DNA of 64,000 nucleotides. Source: Diphasiastrum complanatum. Taxonomy: Eukaryota; Streptophyta; Lycopodiopsida; Lycopodiales; Lycopodiaceae. Shown here one piece after another: positions 21,946 through 35,391 of this stretch. The notes under the pieces are model-generated. The model did not search any database, was not told where the DNA came from, and saw only the letters and a list, made by a program, of their open reading frames with translations. The stretch lies in the NCBI GenBank assembly GCA_029204225.1, contig CM055102.1, forward strand, positions 3,652,827 through 3,716,826, written 5' to 3'. Positions within the stretch are counted from its first letter, which is position 1, and each line of letters opens with the position of its first letter. Position numbers and translations under genes: made by a program.

Positions 21946-24078
21946 AAAATGTCAAAGGAAAAAAAGAAAACAAGATGCATATCTACAATTAGATGCATGG
22001 AGTGGTTGATTTCAAGCCAGCATCATCAAAATACTCCAATGATCTCATGATTAGATGATGATAAACATTATTGAGGCCTATGAACTTGCTTGTATTATTT
22101 TTAGTACCAACTTTGTTTGCCTCAAATTGGTCTAATCCTAAACAAAGAAACACGATGACTAATGATTAGAAACAGAGGTTGTTGTAAGACATCAAAAGAG
22201 AAGATCAACATAAAGGAATACCATAACTATTTATCAAGTGATGGTTTTAAAAAAAAACTACTTCCGTACTCACATGTCGACACCATCATATAAGCATGCA
22301 CTAGAATTTATGAAAAGACATGAAAAAGAAAAAGAAAATATTTGTAAAAAGGATTCTAGAAATAATGTTTATTTTAGAAGGTTTGTTAGCACACAAAAAT
22401 GCTTATTGCTTAATAGTTGATGGAACTTTATTCAAATCTATCTAGCCATGTTGGATAGATACATGTAGATTTGTAAGGTTTCTAGTTTGCAATGCAAGAA
22501 AAAATGAAAAAAGTTGATGAAACATTAGAAAAAATAGAGAAGGTTGTCACTCACAAGAATTTTGTAGAAATTTTCTGTTATTAGATGATAAATTTTCATG
22601 GAGGTGAGGTAAGGAGGAGGATTTCCATTACTGTAGGAAATTTGTGAAAAGTGATGGTTACTACAAAAAAATTGCTATGCATCTTGAGAAGATAAAGAGT
22701 GGATGTAGTAATGGATACTACATATATTGAATTTGTTCATCATGACATGTAATCATCCAACAAACATGATAATATGACAAAATGATTGGTTTCTTTATCC
22801 AGACACAGAAATTTGTTGGATACAATATAAGGGTTACCAAAATCCGATTTGAAGGGTTTCATCTTCATGTAATAAATTCATATTTAGAGTTTTATGGCAA
22901 ATTTTAGACGTTGATGTAGTAATGCCAAGCCAGATAATGAAAAGAAAAATGGTCCATTAATTTATTGGAAAAGATGTCAAGTGATAGGAACTATTTAAAA
23001 AAAAGGAATTCAATTCATGAGTTTAATTCTATTTGAGTATAGGCAAAAGTTCAACTTAGTGCTATTTTTATATGGATGATCTTTACATATTCATTCCAGC
23101 TATAGGATAAATTGTTCATGGAAATGAATTTTTTCAGACTTTTTCCTACGGTAATTCTCTTTACATTTACCAAATGTCTCTGAACCTTCTTTGTGCCTTA
23201 GCAGAATGAGATTTTCAGGGGACTAAAAATTCCAAGGAAGGAAATAGTGGGGACATGAAGGGTAGTAAATGTGCTTTGAAATTTTATTTTGCAGTTAGGA
23301 TTATTAGGAAATCCCTGGGAGTAATTGCTTAATACCATATATTAATCTTCAGAATAGAATTCATTTAGCAGAACTCATAAAGCTATCTTCACAACCATGA
23401 GATTAACCACAAATTTGGATGCAACTTGTGATGAGGTAAGTAGAAATCTAACACATGGATCACATTGGGCCCATTAGTATGATAAAGGCTTCTTCCTTAG
23501 AGTTAATACTCTAAAATCAGGAGAGATTCATAAACTTATGACTAACTTGGAAGGGCTGATAATGTGAAAATGAACCATGTTGATCCTTCTGCTTAAATCA
23601 CTAAGTCATATGCCAGGATCTTGTGTATCCATCTGAAAGGCATGCTAGTCATCCAAATGAATGGATTTTCTAGTCTGTGCTAGTGAAGGATATTTTTCTA
23701 TAAAGTTTATAGGACAACTAGATGGATTAGCGGATCTCTAGAAAAGGTAGATTAAGAGGTTAAGAATCATTTTGGAGGGAAAGCTGGTGGTATGGGACAT
23801 CAATAATTTCAAAGGGAAGGTTCTAGGACTATCGAAGAAGCCGATACAAAACCATTGGTCAAATTTTATGGGATATTTTGTGAAATTTTGAGGTTTAATC
23901 CAGATTCCAAATGGGTATCTCACAGTTTACAAAATTGGAAACCCTTATGTAGTGAGTTTCTTTCCTAGCCTATCCTCAACCCAAGATCTAAGCAATCTAG
24001 CATCGAGGAGATGAAGTTAGTTGTCATGCGTAGGTTCGTTCCCATGAGAGCAATAACATATCTCATATTTCAGCATGC
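21946..24078. other. AT-rich stretch, no recognised gene
   Basis: Only short ORFs (for example 22,238-22,420 on plus, 23,738-23,923 on minus), none with a motif I recognise. It may include decayed pol of the gypsy element at its left, but no catalytic motif remains readable. Confidence 0.5.
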
Positions 24079-24436
24079 ATCTTCTCTCTTCTCTCTTCTC
24101 TCTTCTCTCTCTCATTTCATAATTACACATGGTTCTCTTTGGGTTCTAATACTCATTGGTGCACTCTCTTGATGATATCTTGCAATTCTATGTGTAGAAT
24201 GATCATTGCTATTTTCGGTTTCACACGTGTGAAATACATTAGAGTACTGTAATTGTACGAACAACAACTATATTTTATGTTTTGGTTCATGTTTGATTAG
24301 TATCTCTTAGATTTTGCATCTCATTTTGTATGTAGATGCTGATTTTTTTACATTGACAAAATTGCTGGTTTGCTCCTTTTTGTAACCAAAGATCAGGGAC
24401 ATGGATTGGATCTTGAATGATCTGAAATCCTTCACA
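24079..24436 (+). repeat. Family-X 5' LTR remnant (copy B)
   Basis: It matches the last ~360 bases of the copy-C LTR, including the pyrimidine stretch, the perfect palindrome TTTCACACGTGTGAAA at 24,219-24,234 and the terminal ATCCTTCACA. Confidence 0.9.
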
Positions 24437-24448
24437 TGGTATCAGAGC
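24437..24448 (+). other. Primer binding site (copy B)
   Basis: TGGTATCAGAGC directly follows the LTR end, complementary to initiator Met-tRNA, as in most plant copia elements. Confidence 0.9.
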
Positions 24449-24739
24449 TATTGTGTTTTAGATTATGAAAGGATCAACCATCTTTAGCAAGGATTTGGAG
24501 GAGTTACCAATGCTAGAGCATGCTAGATTGATCTCTACTCAAAAATCAGTATTTTTGCATGTATAGAATTGATCTTTTCTAGGTCAGAACTCAATATAGG
24601 GTATTATACTTGATCAATTCCGATTTCACACTTGGTTTACTGGAATTAGATTATTTTTGGTGCATTAGGAAGGTCTCATTGGAGGCTACAAGATGATATA
24701 ATATCAAATTTTTAAAAAGTTGATAAGTGCACATCATCT

Positions 24740-25501
24740 TTGGAGGCTTGGGAAGCTTTGAAGAAGCTTTATGAATCCAAGTCTACATCAAGAGTGCTTA
24801 CTCTTAGGAGGCAAATCTTTCAAAGTTTGCAAAAGAAGAAAGAGACTACTCATGCTTTTGTTTTGAGGGTTAAAGCATTAAATGATGAGTTAGCATATAT
24901 TGATGACAACATTAAGAAGGTAGAACTTGTTCAAGTTATACTTAATGGCTTGTTGAATGATCATGCTAATCTTGTTCAAAGTTTTGCTATTCAAAAGAAT
25001 TTGCCAAGTATTGTGGATTTGCAAGAGATCTTGGTGAATGATGAGTATAGGCTTCAATCAAGAGGAGGTGGATCTACATCGACATCTCAATACGAAGAGG
25101 AGACTATGTTCATCAAAGGCAAGTTCAAGGGCAAAGGCAAAGGCAAGTGGTCTAAAGGGCAAGATCAAGGTGAGACTTCCTCTTTTGGCAAAAAGAAAGA
25201 TAAGTCTAAGTTGAAATGCTTTTATTGTGGAATCAAAGGGCATTTTGCTAATGAATGTTTGAAGAAGCAAAGAGATGAAGGTAGCAAACAAATCAACTTT
25301 ACTACTAATGATGAGGATCTAGGTGGTTGTGATTCTTTTTTTATGTGTTCTTCAAGTCTAATATCAAGTGAAGGTGAGAAAGATTTATGGTGGATTGATA
25401 GTGGAGCTAGTTCACACATGACTAGGAGTTATTTACTTCTTTGGTCACTTATGATGGAGCCAAGAAAGCAATTCACATGGCCAATGGTGGTGAGTGTGTG
25501 A
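24740..25501 (+). pseudogene. Family-X Gag-protease (copy B), N-terminally deleted
   Basis: A 253-residue frame. Gag UBN2 helices (EAWEALKKLYESKSTSRV, RRQIFQSLQKKKE, ELVQVILNGLLNDHANLV) occupy residues 1-110. A Lys/Gly-rich stretch follows, then an intact zinc knuckle CFYCGIKGHFANEC at about 160. It then reads into protease with WWIDSGASSHMT near residue 225, after which a frameshift moves the rest to 25,441-25,626. B keeps gag and protease in one frame where C is broken, so the family originally had a fused Gag-Pro. The first ~100 Gag residues are lost in the 24,715 deletion. Confidence 0.85.
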
Positions 25502-26864
25502 TTGAAGGTATTGGTTCAATTCATATTTGTCTCTCTACTAATAGAAAATCAAGACTTGATGATGTTCTTTACATTCATTCACTTTCAAAGAATTTGCTAA
25601 GTGTTGGTCAAATGATAGAGAAATGATACATGGTAAAGTTTGGTGGTGATGCTTGTTTCATTACAAAGGAAGAAATCTTAGTTGCTAGGGGCAACAGACA
25701 AGGTAGATTTTTCAAGCTTGATGCTTTTGTTATGGCTAACAAAAAGGATGGAATGGAAAAGGAGATTGGTCTCAACTTTTCAAAGTTCTCTTTTAGCATC
25801 AATATGATTGGTGGATCTTATGCAAAGTCTAACAAGCTTCCTTATGCTAGATCTAGGTCAAGATCTAATATGCTTCTTGGAAATGTTCATCTTTGTGCTA
25901 ACTTGGCTAGTCTTGAGGATAATGATGGTGTTTCAATGGTTCTTCATGGCAAGTGCAAGCATGCAAAAGATAAGGAAAGAGCTAACTTCATCAATGGAGG
26001 TGAAGGTTCTTCCTTGGAAAAGGTTGATCATATGGAAAAAGATGTTGCTAGGTGCATGCATGAAGGAGGTGGTTCTTCTACATTCTTTTGTGATGAGTCC
26101 AAGAAAGTCATTTTTGCAACAAGTGGAGTCACATGTCTTCATAAAGAGAGTAGATCAAATGGTTCTATCAAGAGACTTGGTGAGGGAGATAGTCACAAGT
26201 CAAGAAGAAGAGAAGTATGTGAAGAGTTCAAAGTAGGATGTACTTTGAATGATGTCATTGTGAATGATAGTGAGGATCAATCATTATCATATGAGTCATT
26301 ACCTAAAACATTGAATGGAAGCTCTTGTTTGAAAAAAGAGAGTACTTCAATCATCCTTATGTTGAAGGTACTAATCATATTTTTCATGGCTCCTAATGTT
26401 TTTGAGATTTCTACTTCTTATGATGCAATCATTAAGAGGGAGTCTTATGAAGGAACAATGAAAGATTGGTTCTTGGGAAGATCCAAGGCATGAATCTCAC
26501 ATCTCTTCATCAACTCAAAAGATTCTATGATTGTGAATTGATCACTCATGATCGAGATGGCAAAAAGTTGATTGGAGAAGACTACATGGAACAAATCGAG
26601 AGGCAATTTTTTCAAGGCAAGGGAGATCTCATTGGTGAGCTTATTGAGATTTTTTATAGACTCAAGTTGGGTGGATTTATTAGGTTTGATACTCATCTTC
26701 ACCTACTCTACTTCATGTTAGATGGAAAGTTTGGAATCTATCTTTTGAGTTATGATGGTGACATTGGTGACATTGTTTCAAACCACAAACTAGTCTTTTT
26801 CATTGTTTCAACGTTGTTTTGTCAAAATCAAGACTATGAATTTGTTTATATTTGTCTTCTATAG
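25441..26864 (+). pseudogene. Family-X protease end and ORF2 (copy B)
   Basis: 25,441-25,626 carries the C-terminal part of the protease (ANGGECVIEGIGSI, LDDVLYIHSLSKNLLSVGQ). After one stop, 25,630-26,493 continues as 287 residues, starting with a pre-integrase-like GRFFKLDAFV and then sequence specific to family X. The final part is at 26,466-26,864, with YDGD in place of the catalytic YVDD. Copy B joins the protease region and ORF2 in one frame across the point where copy C has a stop (51,969), so a single polyprotein is likely ancestral. Confidence 0.75.
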
Positions 26865-26881
26865 CAACTATGTTATCCTCA

Positions 26882-27003
26882 ACTATGGGACTAGTATTTA
26901 TTGAATTTTGTAATTATATTAGTAGTGCGTTATTGAACTTGCCAATTGTGGGACTACTATTGATTGGATTTTGGAATTGAGTTAGTAGTGAGTTATCAAA
27001 CTT
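26882..27003 (+). repeat. Diverged ~62-bp tandem duplication
   Basis: Two units, each with an at.g.gggacta.tatt.attg.attttg.aatt..attagtagtg.gttat..aactt pattern, start at about 26,882 and 26,944. Confidence 0.6.
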
Positions 27004-27009
27004 GGGCCC

Positions 27010-28291
27010 ACAACTCTATTAAGCTCCATTCCAAAAGTTTCAGCGTCTCATATAACTTTAGGACAATCTATTATCCAAACTTATTAACTAATATGCTTAA
27101 ATGCATCACCCAACTTTGTCATCAAAACAAACATTTTTTATAGAAGGAAAAAAAAAATCTAGCCTAAACAAAGACATCAAATAGTTAGCGTTCCACCAAG
27201 GTATCAAGAATTGCATAAAGGCATATTTCCACAAACTTTGTGATATATAGTAGAGTAGTTTATTGGCAAAATCCCAACATTTCAAAAAGAAAAGTTTGAA
27301 GTCTAAGCAAAAGACCTTGGAAAATAAAAAGACAATATAAATTTTTCCACTATTGTAGTGAAATAGATCGTAAGAAATGAAATCACGAAATCAATTAACG
27401 AGAATACACCATTGCAGTGAAAAAGAAATCTTACAGCAAAGACTTGTAGAGATTGTTGCAACGTCAGTCGGTTATTTTTTATAACAAGGGCCTTATCGTA
27501 AGGCAAGGCCTATAGAAAAAAATAATTCTACAAAGAAAGAGAACATAACAAGCTAGTTACAAATGAGTATGAACATTAATAAACCTCATAAAAGAATGAC
27601 GTTGGACATACACAGTAACTGCAAGTCAATTGCCTTCTAGGCCTATGACACAAAATCATCCTAAAATGGTCATGCCAACCAAGATGAGAAAATGACAAAG
27701 CACACATCCAGCTCGAGGCATTATTGTCATCACACATGCAAGTGTGACACACAAAGCCAACCTAGAATATGTCATGTTTGAATTAACAACTTGAATGAAT
27801 AATGCTAACAATGTTGGCACCATTTAAAGATTATACAAGACTGCACAAGCACAAAACACTCATAGCTCGTCAACGGCAAATCTGAATCTATTACCATGAC
27901 CTTCAATGACTAATAAAATTCCCAAACGTGTCAAACTCTCTCTCTCTTCATAACAATCCGCATTTCTTGTAGGTGACAAATTTCTTCTTCTTTTTCCCGT
28001 GGGTGGGCAGGGGGTTGCAAGTATGAGGATGCTTGAGTTTTTGTGGATCCAAGATGAACAAGTATTTTGAACAATAGCGCCAATGTCTATATTTCCATGC
28101 TTCATACTCCAAAAAGCACACTATGATAAAAAAGTTTCAAAGGTACAAATATTTTAATATCTTTGGTGTAGGACACATGCTACATCACTTCAATAAGTTG
28201 TGACTTTTTTTTATGTTGGACATGCAATTCATGAGACACGTTTGAGCACTAGTACTTAACCCTGAAAAATAGAACACATCATATGAATAAT

Positions 28292-28294
<3 letters not shown>
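27010..28294. other. Downstream flank of LESV, no recognised gene
   Basis: AT-rich sequence with short ORFs only. It should contain the LESV 3' UTR end and polyadenylation region on the minus strand, but I cannot place the site. Confidence 0.5.

Positions 28295-28355
<61 letters not shown>
28295..28355 (+). repeat. (GA)n microsatellite in the LESV 3' UTR
   Basis: A 61-bp GA run beginning four bases beyond the LESV stop codon (minus strand reading). In the wrong frame the gene would read into an (LS)n tail. Confidence 0.95.
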
Positions 28356-28359
<4 letters not shown>

Positions 28360-28741
28360 CTATAACCCTTGATTCCTTCTTTTTCCAACTCGTTGCAGCT
28401 CTTGTGAATTATCAAGGCATTCAAAGAAACCATAGTGTGCTTTCCTCTCATACCATGTCTCTTGCGGCTCATGGCAGTCCCAATGCTCCCCACTGCTGCT
28501 TTTTCCATACTTGTGCACCCAACCGGTTGCATTGTGCCCCTCACCCCAGGTTCTGTTCCATCTTTCTCCATTTGCACCCTCCCACCAAGTTTCACCTTGT
28601 TTGATTCCCTTACTATCCTGATGAAATCTTTCATCCCATTTGTCTCCCCACTTTGTCCAGCTGCCCCCAACCTCGGCACGCTCTGCCCACTTGTCACTGT
28701 ACTTCATGCAGCCACCATGTCCATCAAACTCTTCTCCCCAC
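28360..28741 (-). CDS. LESV: LESV exon 4 (C-terminus)
   Basis: Acceptor ctgtag, then WGEEFDGHGG, WGDKWDE, GETWWEG, WNRTWGEGHN, GWVHKYGKSSSGEHWD and QETWYER, ending KRRNQGL and TAG at 28,362-28,360, immediately before the (GA)n tract. Confidence 0.95.
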
Positions 28742-30887
28742 CTACAGGAACAAAAGGTCTCAAAATATGATTCCATAATCACTAAAATTGGAAGTTGCAT
28801 GTAATTTCAATTCATTACACAAAGTCTTCTGTCTTCAGGAAAAGAAAAGGTTATGAGTTTAGGGTAGACCGTTCGTGCCAAACATGAGCGTGACCTGGCT
28901 CCAAAGATGTGCTATGATCAATTTGACTCCATTTATCTGCCCACTTCTCAGCACGTCCAGATGCATCATAGTGTTCCCACCACTTCTCATGCCACTGACC
29001 ACCGATACCATTTTTACCCCATTTGTCTGCACTCTTTTCCATATGGACTAAACCAGTTTTTGAATCCTGTCAGCAACAAAATTCACCACTTAAACAACAA
29101 TGCTGCACACATAGAGCAGAAAGAGCACTAACAGCCTGACTTTTTGTGGTTTTATCAGACAAAATATTTACAAGATATTACAGCTAATGGCATTAGCTTA
29201 CTTCATCAACCATATCAACAGAGTGCCAAGCAAAATGACTATCGAAAACCATCGAGCTTCAACACAACCAAAAGTGCAGCCAATCACACCAACCCCAATG
29301 CACACATCTGCTTGCAAGATTTAAATAAATCCAAAAATCACAAATTCAACTTTACAGGTTACTAACTTTCTTAGTGAATGCTTAGAACAATAAGAATAAA
29401 TACATACATCTTTCAAAAAAATTATTGTGCCAATGACATAACAAGGTCTGAATCTTAGCCAGCATGTACTACACTGTCTTCACAATTCCAGTCATAAGTT
29501 GCTATCTGGGTTTAACAAGAAACCAATTTCTGCTGAATAGACCCAGTTGAATAAGAAGACGAAATAAGTTCAGATTTTAAAATAAGATCAACACATAATG
29601 AACAAGAAACTTCAGCCATAACCATGGACCCATGGCAAACAAGTGAAAACTAGTGACTGTTGCATCAACATAACTAGAAAAAGAGGCAACTATTATTGGA
29701 CTAACATGAAGACTAACATGAACACAGAGATACTACAAAAAACAAATCCAAGGATGAAGATATCCAACTTCATCCAATTAAAGAGGTCACTAAGCCATCA
29801 GGTTAAGCTTAGAAGAAATGTACATGCAAAATGATACTATTTTACAGCAGAAGTATCACATTCAAGAGTATTGAAAAGTTTGCTTACTACCTTTTACCCA
29901 AAGACAAAAGATGACTCAAATGAAGCATGAGCAAGAAGAAGACAAGGCAACAAAACAACAGCGATGGTATGAAACTAATCACAACCTCATGCCTACTGTA
30001 GCACAGTCTCTTAAGGAGCAAAAACAGCAAAAGGGCATGAACGATGGATATAATTCAGTGAATGAAAAATGAAACATGGGGATTAATTGAGCTACCTAAG
30101 CACAAGAAACCCACTGGATGCAAATGAGTATATCAAACTAAATTCAAGGCAGATGGAAGCATAAAGCAAGATTGGTAGTAAAAGAGTGGACTTGACAAGA
30201 AGGTAATGATTATGAACTGACATTTGCTCCACTAGCTAAGATGCCAACCATATTACATAAGGATCGTATCAGCTCTAGCTGCATACTTTATATAAGATAT
30301 TCAAAATTTAGACGTTAAGAATGTTTATTTTCATGGTCACAACCTTGAGAGTTTGAAGTTAAAGGACAATAGCATAAGGTGCTCAAACTAAAGAAAGCTC
30401 TCTATAGTGTGAAGCAAGCTCCAAGAGCCTAGTATAGCCACTTAGATTGATACTTCGAGAAAATCGACTTTGAAAGAAAAGTGAGCCTAATTAATACATT
30501 AAGTAGCAGCATGACTTTCTCATACTACAATGTTTATCTCTAATCTAACTGATACTAGTGAAGATCTAATCAAGGAGGATGAATCACATGATGCTAATAA
30601 AACGTAGTATAGACAATTGGTTGAATACTTAACTAATACATGTCTCGACAAGTATGTTTGCTAGAGTAAACCAAAAAATTCCATTAGAAAATGTCACAAA
30701 GAATATCAAGGTACGAAGAAGACACACTGGACTCTAGTATCAAGTATGACAATAAAAATGAATCGAAGTTATAAGCAATTACTGATGTAAACTAGGAAGG
30801 TGATAAAGAGGGCAAACAATCTACCAAAAGTGGGATTCAAGGCAGCAACAAGAATTTCTTCCCCGCTATTTCTTCCAAGCCCATTCT

Positions 30888-30924
<37 letters not shown>

Positions 30925-30970
30925 TGGGAATCTCATTAATCCATTCATGCACGTCACTAATTAGATGACA

Positions 30971-31026
<56 letters not shown>

Positions 31027-31042
31027 GTTGAATTTCTTCACT

Positions 31043-31081
<39 letters not shown>

Positions 31082-34000
31082 AGGTGGATCATTATTTTGA
31101 TTGCAGGGAAAATCTAAAGTGGTCAAATCGAGCTTGTGTATGTGATACAAATAGTCAAGTAGCTCAAATGTTTACTAAAGCTTTGTCAAAAAAATATTGC
31201 AAATATGTTACATATTATTGAGCATAAAATAGCCATTAAAGGAGGGTGTTAGAAAAGTGATGCCCATTTCACATTGTTGTAACTTGTACCCCTTGTGGCA
31301 TGTCTTTATGATACAATTGTTTAGCCTATTGGGTCCAGTTTTGACGTTAAAACCCTAAGTATAAGTCATTGTTTAAAGATTTCAAGCTGTGAACCCAGTT
31401 ACTTAACTCTTTAGGTAACCTACCACCAATAATAGGATGGTGGACCCTAATATCTACCACCAACCTACAAGTCTAGAAGGTCTGTTATAAGGAGGTAAGG
31501 GACACACTATATATAAACCCCCAACCCATGACTTCGATTAATTCATATAGTTGCATGGTTGCTTATAAGTGCAGCTTAAAATACACATCATCTAGTTTTG
31601 AGGAAGTACAGCTTGGTAAGATCAATTGTGTTTATTTGTTTGCATATCAATAAAGTGTAATGTTTACTATCTAATCTACATCTTTGTTCAATGTACATCA
31701 TCTCATCATCATTGTATAAACAATGTTGTATTCATACATCTCCATTTTCCTAGCAAAGTAACTTGTGAACAAGAACTTGAAGGAGAGGAGGATTGATATA
31801 ATTTAGGTGTCCAAACTTTTGAATAACTTGGGAATTAGCATGGGTCATTAATAGCATAGGAGGCTTTTTAAGGGATTTTTCTACTCTTGTAATTAGGACT
31901 TATCCTTGAAACTACAACCTCTAGGACAAAAGGATTCTAGACTTCTTGTCCAAAAATGTTCATGAGGCAAAACTAGAAAAATCATTATGTAGCACAAAAC
32001 TCTCCATCAAGGCGCTTTATCTTTAAATCTAAAATGATATTATGTATAAGCTATAGTTGAAAACAAAGGTTTTAATTCTTCTTAAGAGACTTGGGGCTTT
32101 TCACATTTTTATCGTCTCAAACATGTTCTTGAAGATGTACAAAAGAAGAATGAGTTTGGCTAATATGCACTATGCTACTACTTCATTTATTCTAAATTGG
32201 ATAGATCGCCTCAGTGGTATGGATTGGACTAAGTGGCTTATAGGCATGTTATGGTTTTTCTAAAGTCAACAAGGGGATTCAAAATTGTAATAAAGTTATT
32301 TGTAGAATAAACTTTTACAAAGGGAAAGGGATATAGAAGAATGTGACAAACCCACAAGTCCACAGGCAAAAAGAGGCTACCAACTAGGGAAGCTTGCAAG
32401 TTGGAGAGTAACGAAGTTTTTGTGCCTTATCTCCTACAACTATCTACAATGTGAATTTGTGCCATTGACAAAATCTTAACCAAACATCACAACCTTAAGA
32501 AAGAGGAAAAAAGAGAGAAACAAGCCGAAAAGCTTTTCTTACCCCTGTGCCTTACATCCCAAAATCTGCACTAGCACCAATTGAACGTTCTCCATGCCAT
32601 ACTCTTCTCTTCTCCAACACATCCTTTCCTTGCCCACTAGTCAAGAAAGCAAGGGGTTTCGTCACCCTCCTCCACAACCTCTTATTTATAATTGGAGAGT
32701 GGGAGGAAGTAGGAGTGGGATGATTATGGGACAATAGGGAGGCCATGGCCTCCTAGGGAGTGCATCCCACCCATGCTTTCCAAAAACATGCCGTTTGGGT
32801 AATCATTGACAAATCCACAAATGCAACATTTTTTCCCTTTTGGGTCCAAACGACCAAACAATAAACCATTTGCCCTTTTCCCTATCTGGAATGCATGCTT
32901 TTTGACATGGCAATATACTATCATAGACTACTCGATTTACACTTTTTATCGAATTGTGTCATAGTCCATTTGGCTCATTAACAATTCAGATATTTGACTC
33001 AAAAGGTATTATTCTATTAGCGTAGTACATGACATTGTTGCTCAAGTACCTACTATAGTTCTTTAGCTAGCTGGACCTTAATTACCTATGAGTGTATTCC
33101 ATAAACATTATATTCATGTACTTCAAGAACTTGGCAGCCAACACAATCGACTACTCAACACCCATAACATGTTGGCTGGATAGATTGTAAAGTTTTCCTG
33201 ACATTCAATACAAGTCATTTCATAGTGTATGCAAGCTACTAATGATGCCATATTATCAAACTAAACGTTAACTGACAAATACAAAATACTATGGGCTTTT
33301 TTATATGGATTTTTTGGCTATTTTGGTTGCATATATATTTTGTTTCATGCTTTACCATTGACCTCTCAAATTGATCTTCTGAACATAGTTGCACAGAATC
33401 GCGTTTCTAGGAGGAGACGTTTCGGAAACCGCGTTTTTGAGAAACACGTTTCTCCTCCCAGAATCGCAAAAAGAAAAAAAATTATGATTATTATTTTTTT
33501 TGGAAAAATAGCTTATGGCTGAAAATTTTTTAGGGGATCAATGGTCAAACGAGCGTTTTGCCTCTCAGAAGTGTAGTAGATGGGGCACAAACAGATCTTA
33601 TTTTCAATAGCTATTTGGTTGTTATTTGCTCTGGTTTTCAATAAATGCTCAGGGGGTTCGGGGGGCGGTAGCCCCCCAAGAAACAGGGGTCCGGGGGGCG
33701 GTAGCCCCCCGGTGGGGGGTTTGGGGGGCAACGCCCCCCAACGGCAGGGTCTGGGGGCTGCCGATAGACCCCGGCCCCGACAGTAAGGCCTCTTCATGAC
33801 TTGGCCTTCCACTCCCTGAGCAAAAACACACTTACTGGGACCATCTGTGATCGTAACAGACATGCTAGAGGTTAGTTTTGAATTTTTATCCTTGACAGAA
33901 CCCAACATGGATTAATGCACCTGAACTAGACCATCCTACACCCGAAACAGTCGGCAAATTACACAGTAATTATGCTCTTAATTAGAGCTTTCATCTGACA

Positions 34001-35330
34001 CCCATATTGCCCAAAAAGAAAATTTAAAAAAAACGTTTCTGGAATTTTTTACAAAAATTTTTGAAACGCGTTTCAGAATCGCGTTCAGAACACGATTCTG
34101 AAACGCGTTTCAGAAACGCAGTGCAACTATGCTTCTGAATTTGGATGGGGTCCAATCTCTCAAAGTGGTTTTTTTGTCACTTTGACAAACATACAAGCTC
34201 TTATTAAAGTTAGGTTCAACTAGTGGCAATTGTATTTCTCATTGAACACTTCTTTGAGGACGTGCCAAACTCTTGCAACGAACCCATTAATCAAAGTCAA
34301 CTTATCTTAGTCAATGTCATGAGGGTAAATTATGGTGGTTGTTTTTCAAAGTGCACATTTCGATCAACTTTCTACATTTTTTTGCTTTGTTCTCCTTTTT
34401 CTTCATAGATCTTTTTTTTTATTTTTGGAGTTTGGTTGAACTTAAATACCTTCCTTACAAAAGAAATTACTTCATTGTGTAATTAATTCCTAATTCACTT
34501 CTAATGTTTTTGTTTTGCAAAAGGGTGGTTCCTCAAAGTTTACATTTTAAAGTCTTTTTTGGTTCTTGTGATTTTTGTGAGTCAATTTCAAACCTTCAAA
34601 ACTTTGATATTGTTGACTTTTTGGTAGTCCACACATTTTTGTCTTAAAATCTTACGAGTCTAGACAGGAGTGACATGAAGTTGGGTATTTCAAGGATCAA
34701 GTGCTTCCTAGTTAGTTTCTCATAAGACTTGGAATGTAATAGGGAGTCTAGCACTACTACATTCATGAATTCACTAGGCACTTGATGACATGTTGTTGTC
34801 AATGATCTTTCAAGTGTAAGAACAGGGCATATAAAGGTACCTAATTGCCTTTAAGTAACCCTCTTGAACAAGTGGGGAGTACGGTCAACTTTGATTTTGA
34901 CCTCGAATCATAAGCTTTTAGAAAGGCATGGTCTTAGATACATTTTTGGCTATTGAAAATTTATCTTTGGCTCTTTATTTGTAATGCTTCATAGATTTTC
35001 CAATGGATTATGGTCCGCCACAAGCAGTTAGATGAGATCTTGATTTGTTGCATAAACCTGGGTGACAAAAAATTCCAAATATGTTGTTGAACGGAAATTT
35101 AGCACCGAACCTTACTGGAACACATTGAAATGCACATTGAACCATGCCAAACCCTCCAAAGCCTTACCGAATAACCCTAAACTGTTTTACTGGCTATCTA
35201 TTATCTATCAAGGTCAAAATGAATAAGAAACCATACTGAATCATACTGAACCATACTGAATCATGGCGGAAACCATAATGCCATACTGAAGAGATATGAC
35301 ACATGTTCCCTCTCTGTCACTCTCTATCCC

Positions 35331-35391
<61 letters not shown>

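Larger units (their letters stand above)
24079..26785 (+). mobile_element. Family-X LTR element copy B (5' half only)
   Basis: Partial 5' LTR (24,079-24,436), primer site, gag-protease and the first part of ORF2, collinear with copy C from about 49,264 to 52,508. The LTR lacks its first ~300 bases. About 560 bases covering the leader and Gag N-terminus are deleted at about 24,715. Copy B stops at about 26,785, next to a short 'gtgacattg' duplication. Confidence 0.85.

Noticed and set aside
28185-28697. 170-codon minus ORF overlapping LESV exon 4
   Set aside because: It is a different frame of exon 4 running into the GA tract. The LESV frame has strong family conservation and its own stop.
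33513-33908. 131-codon Gly/Pro-rich ORFs in the MITE
   Set aside because: They result from G/C-run palindromes and fall inside a non-autonomous DNA element.
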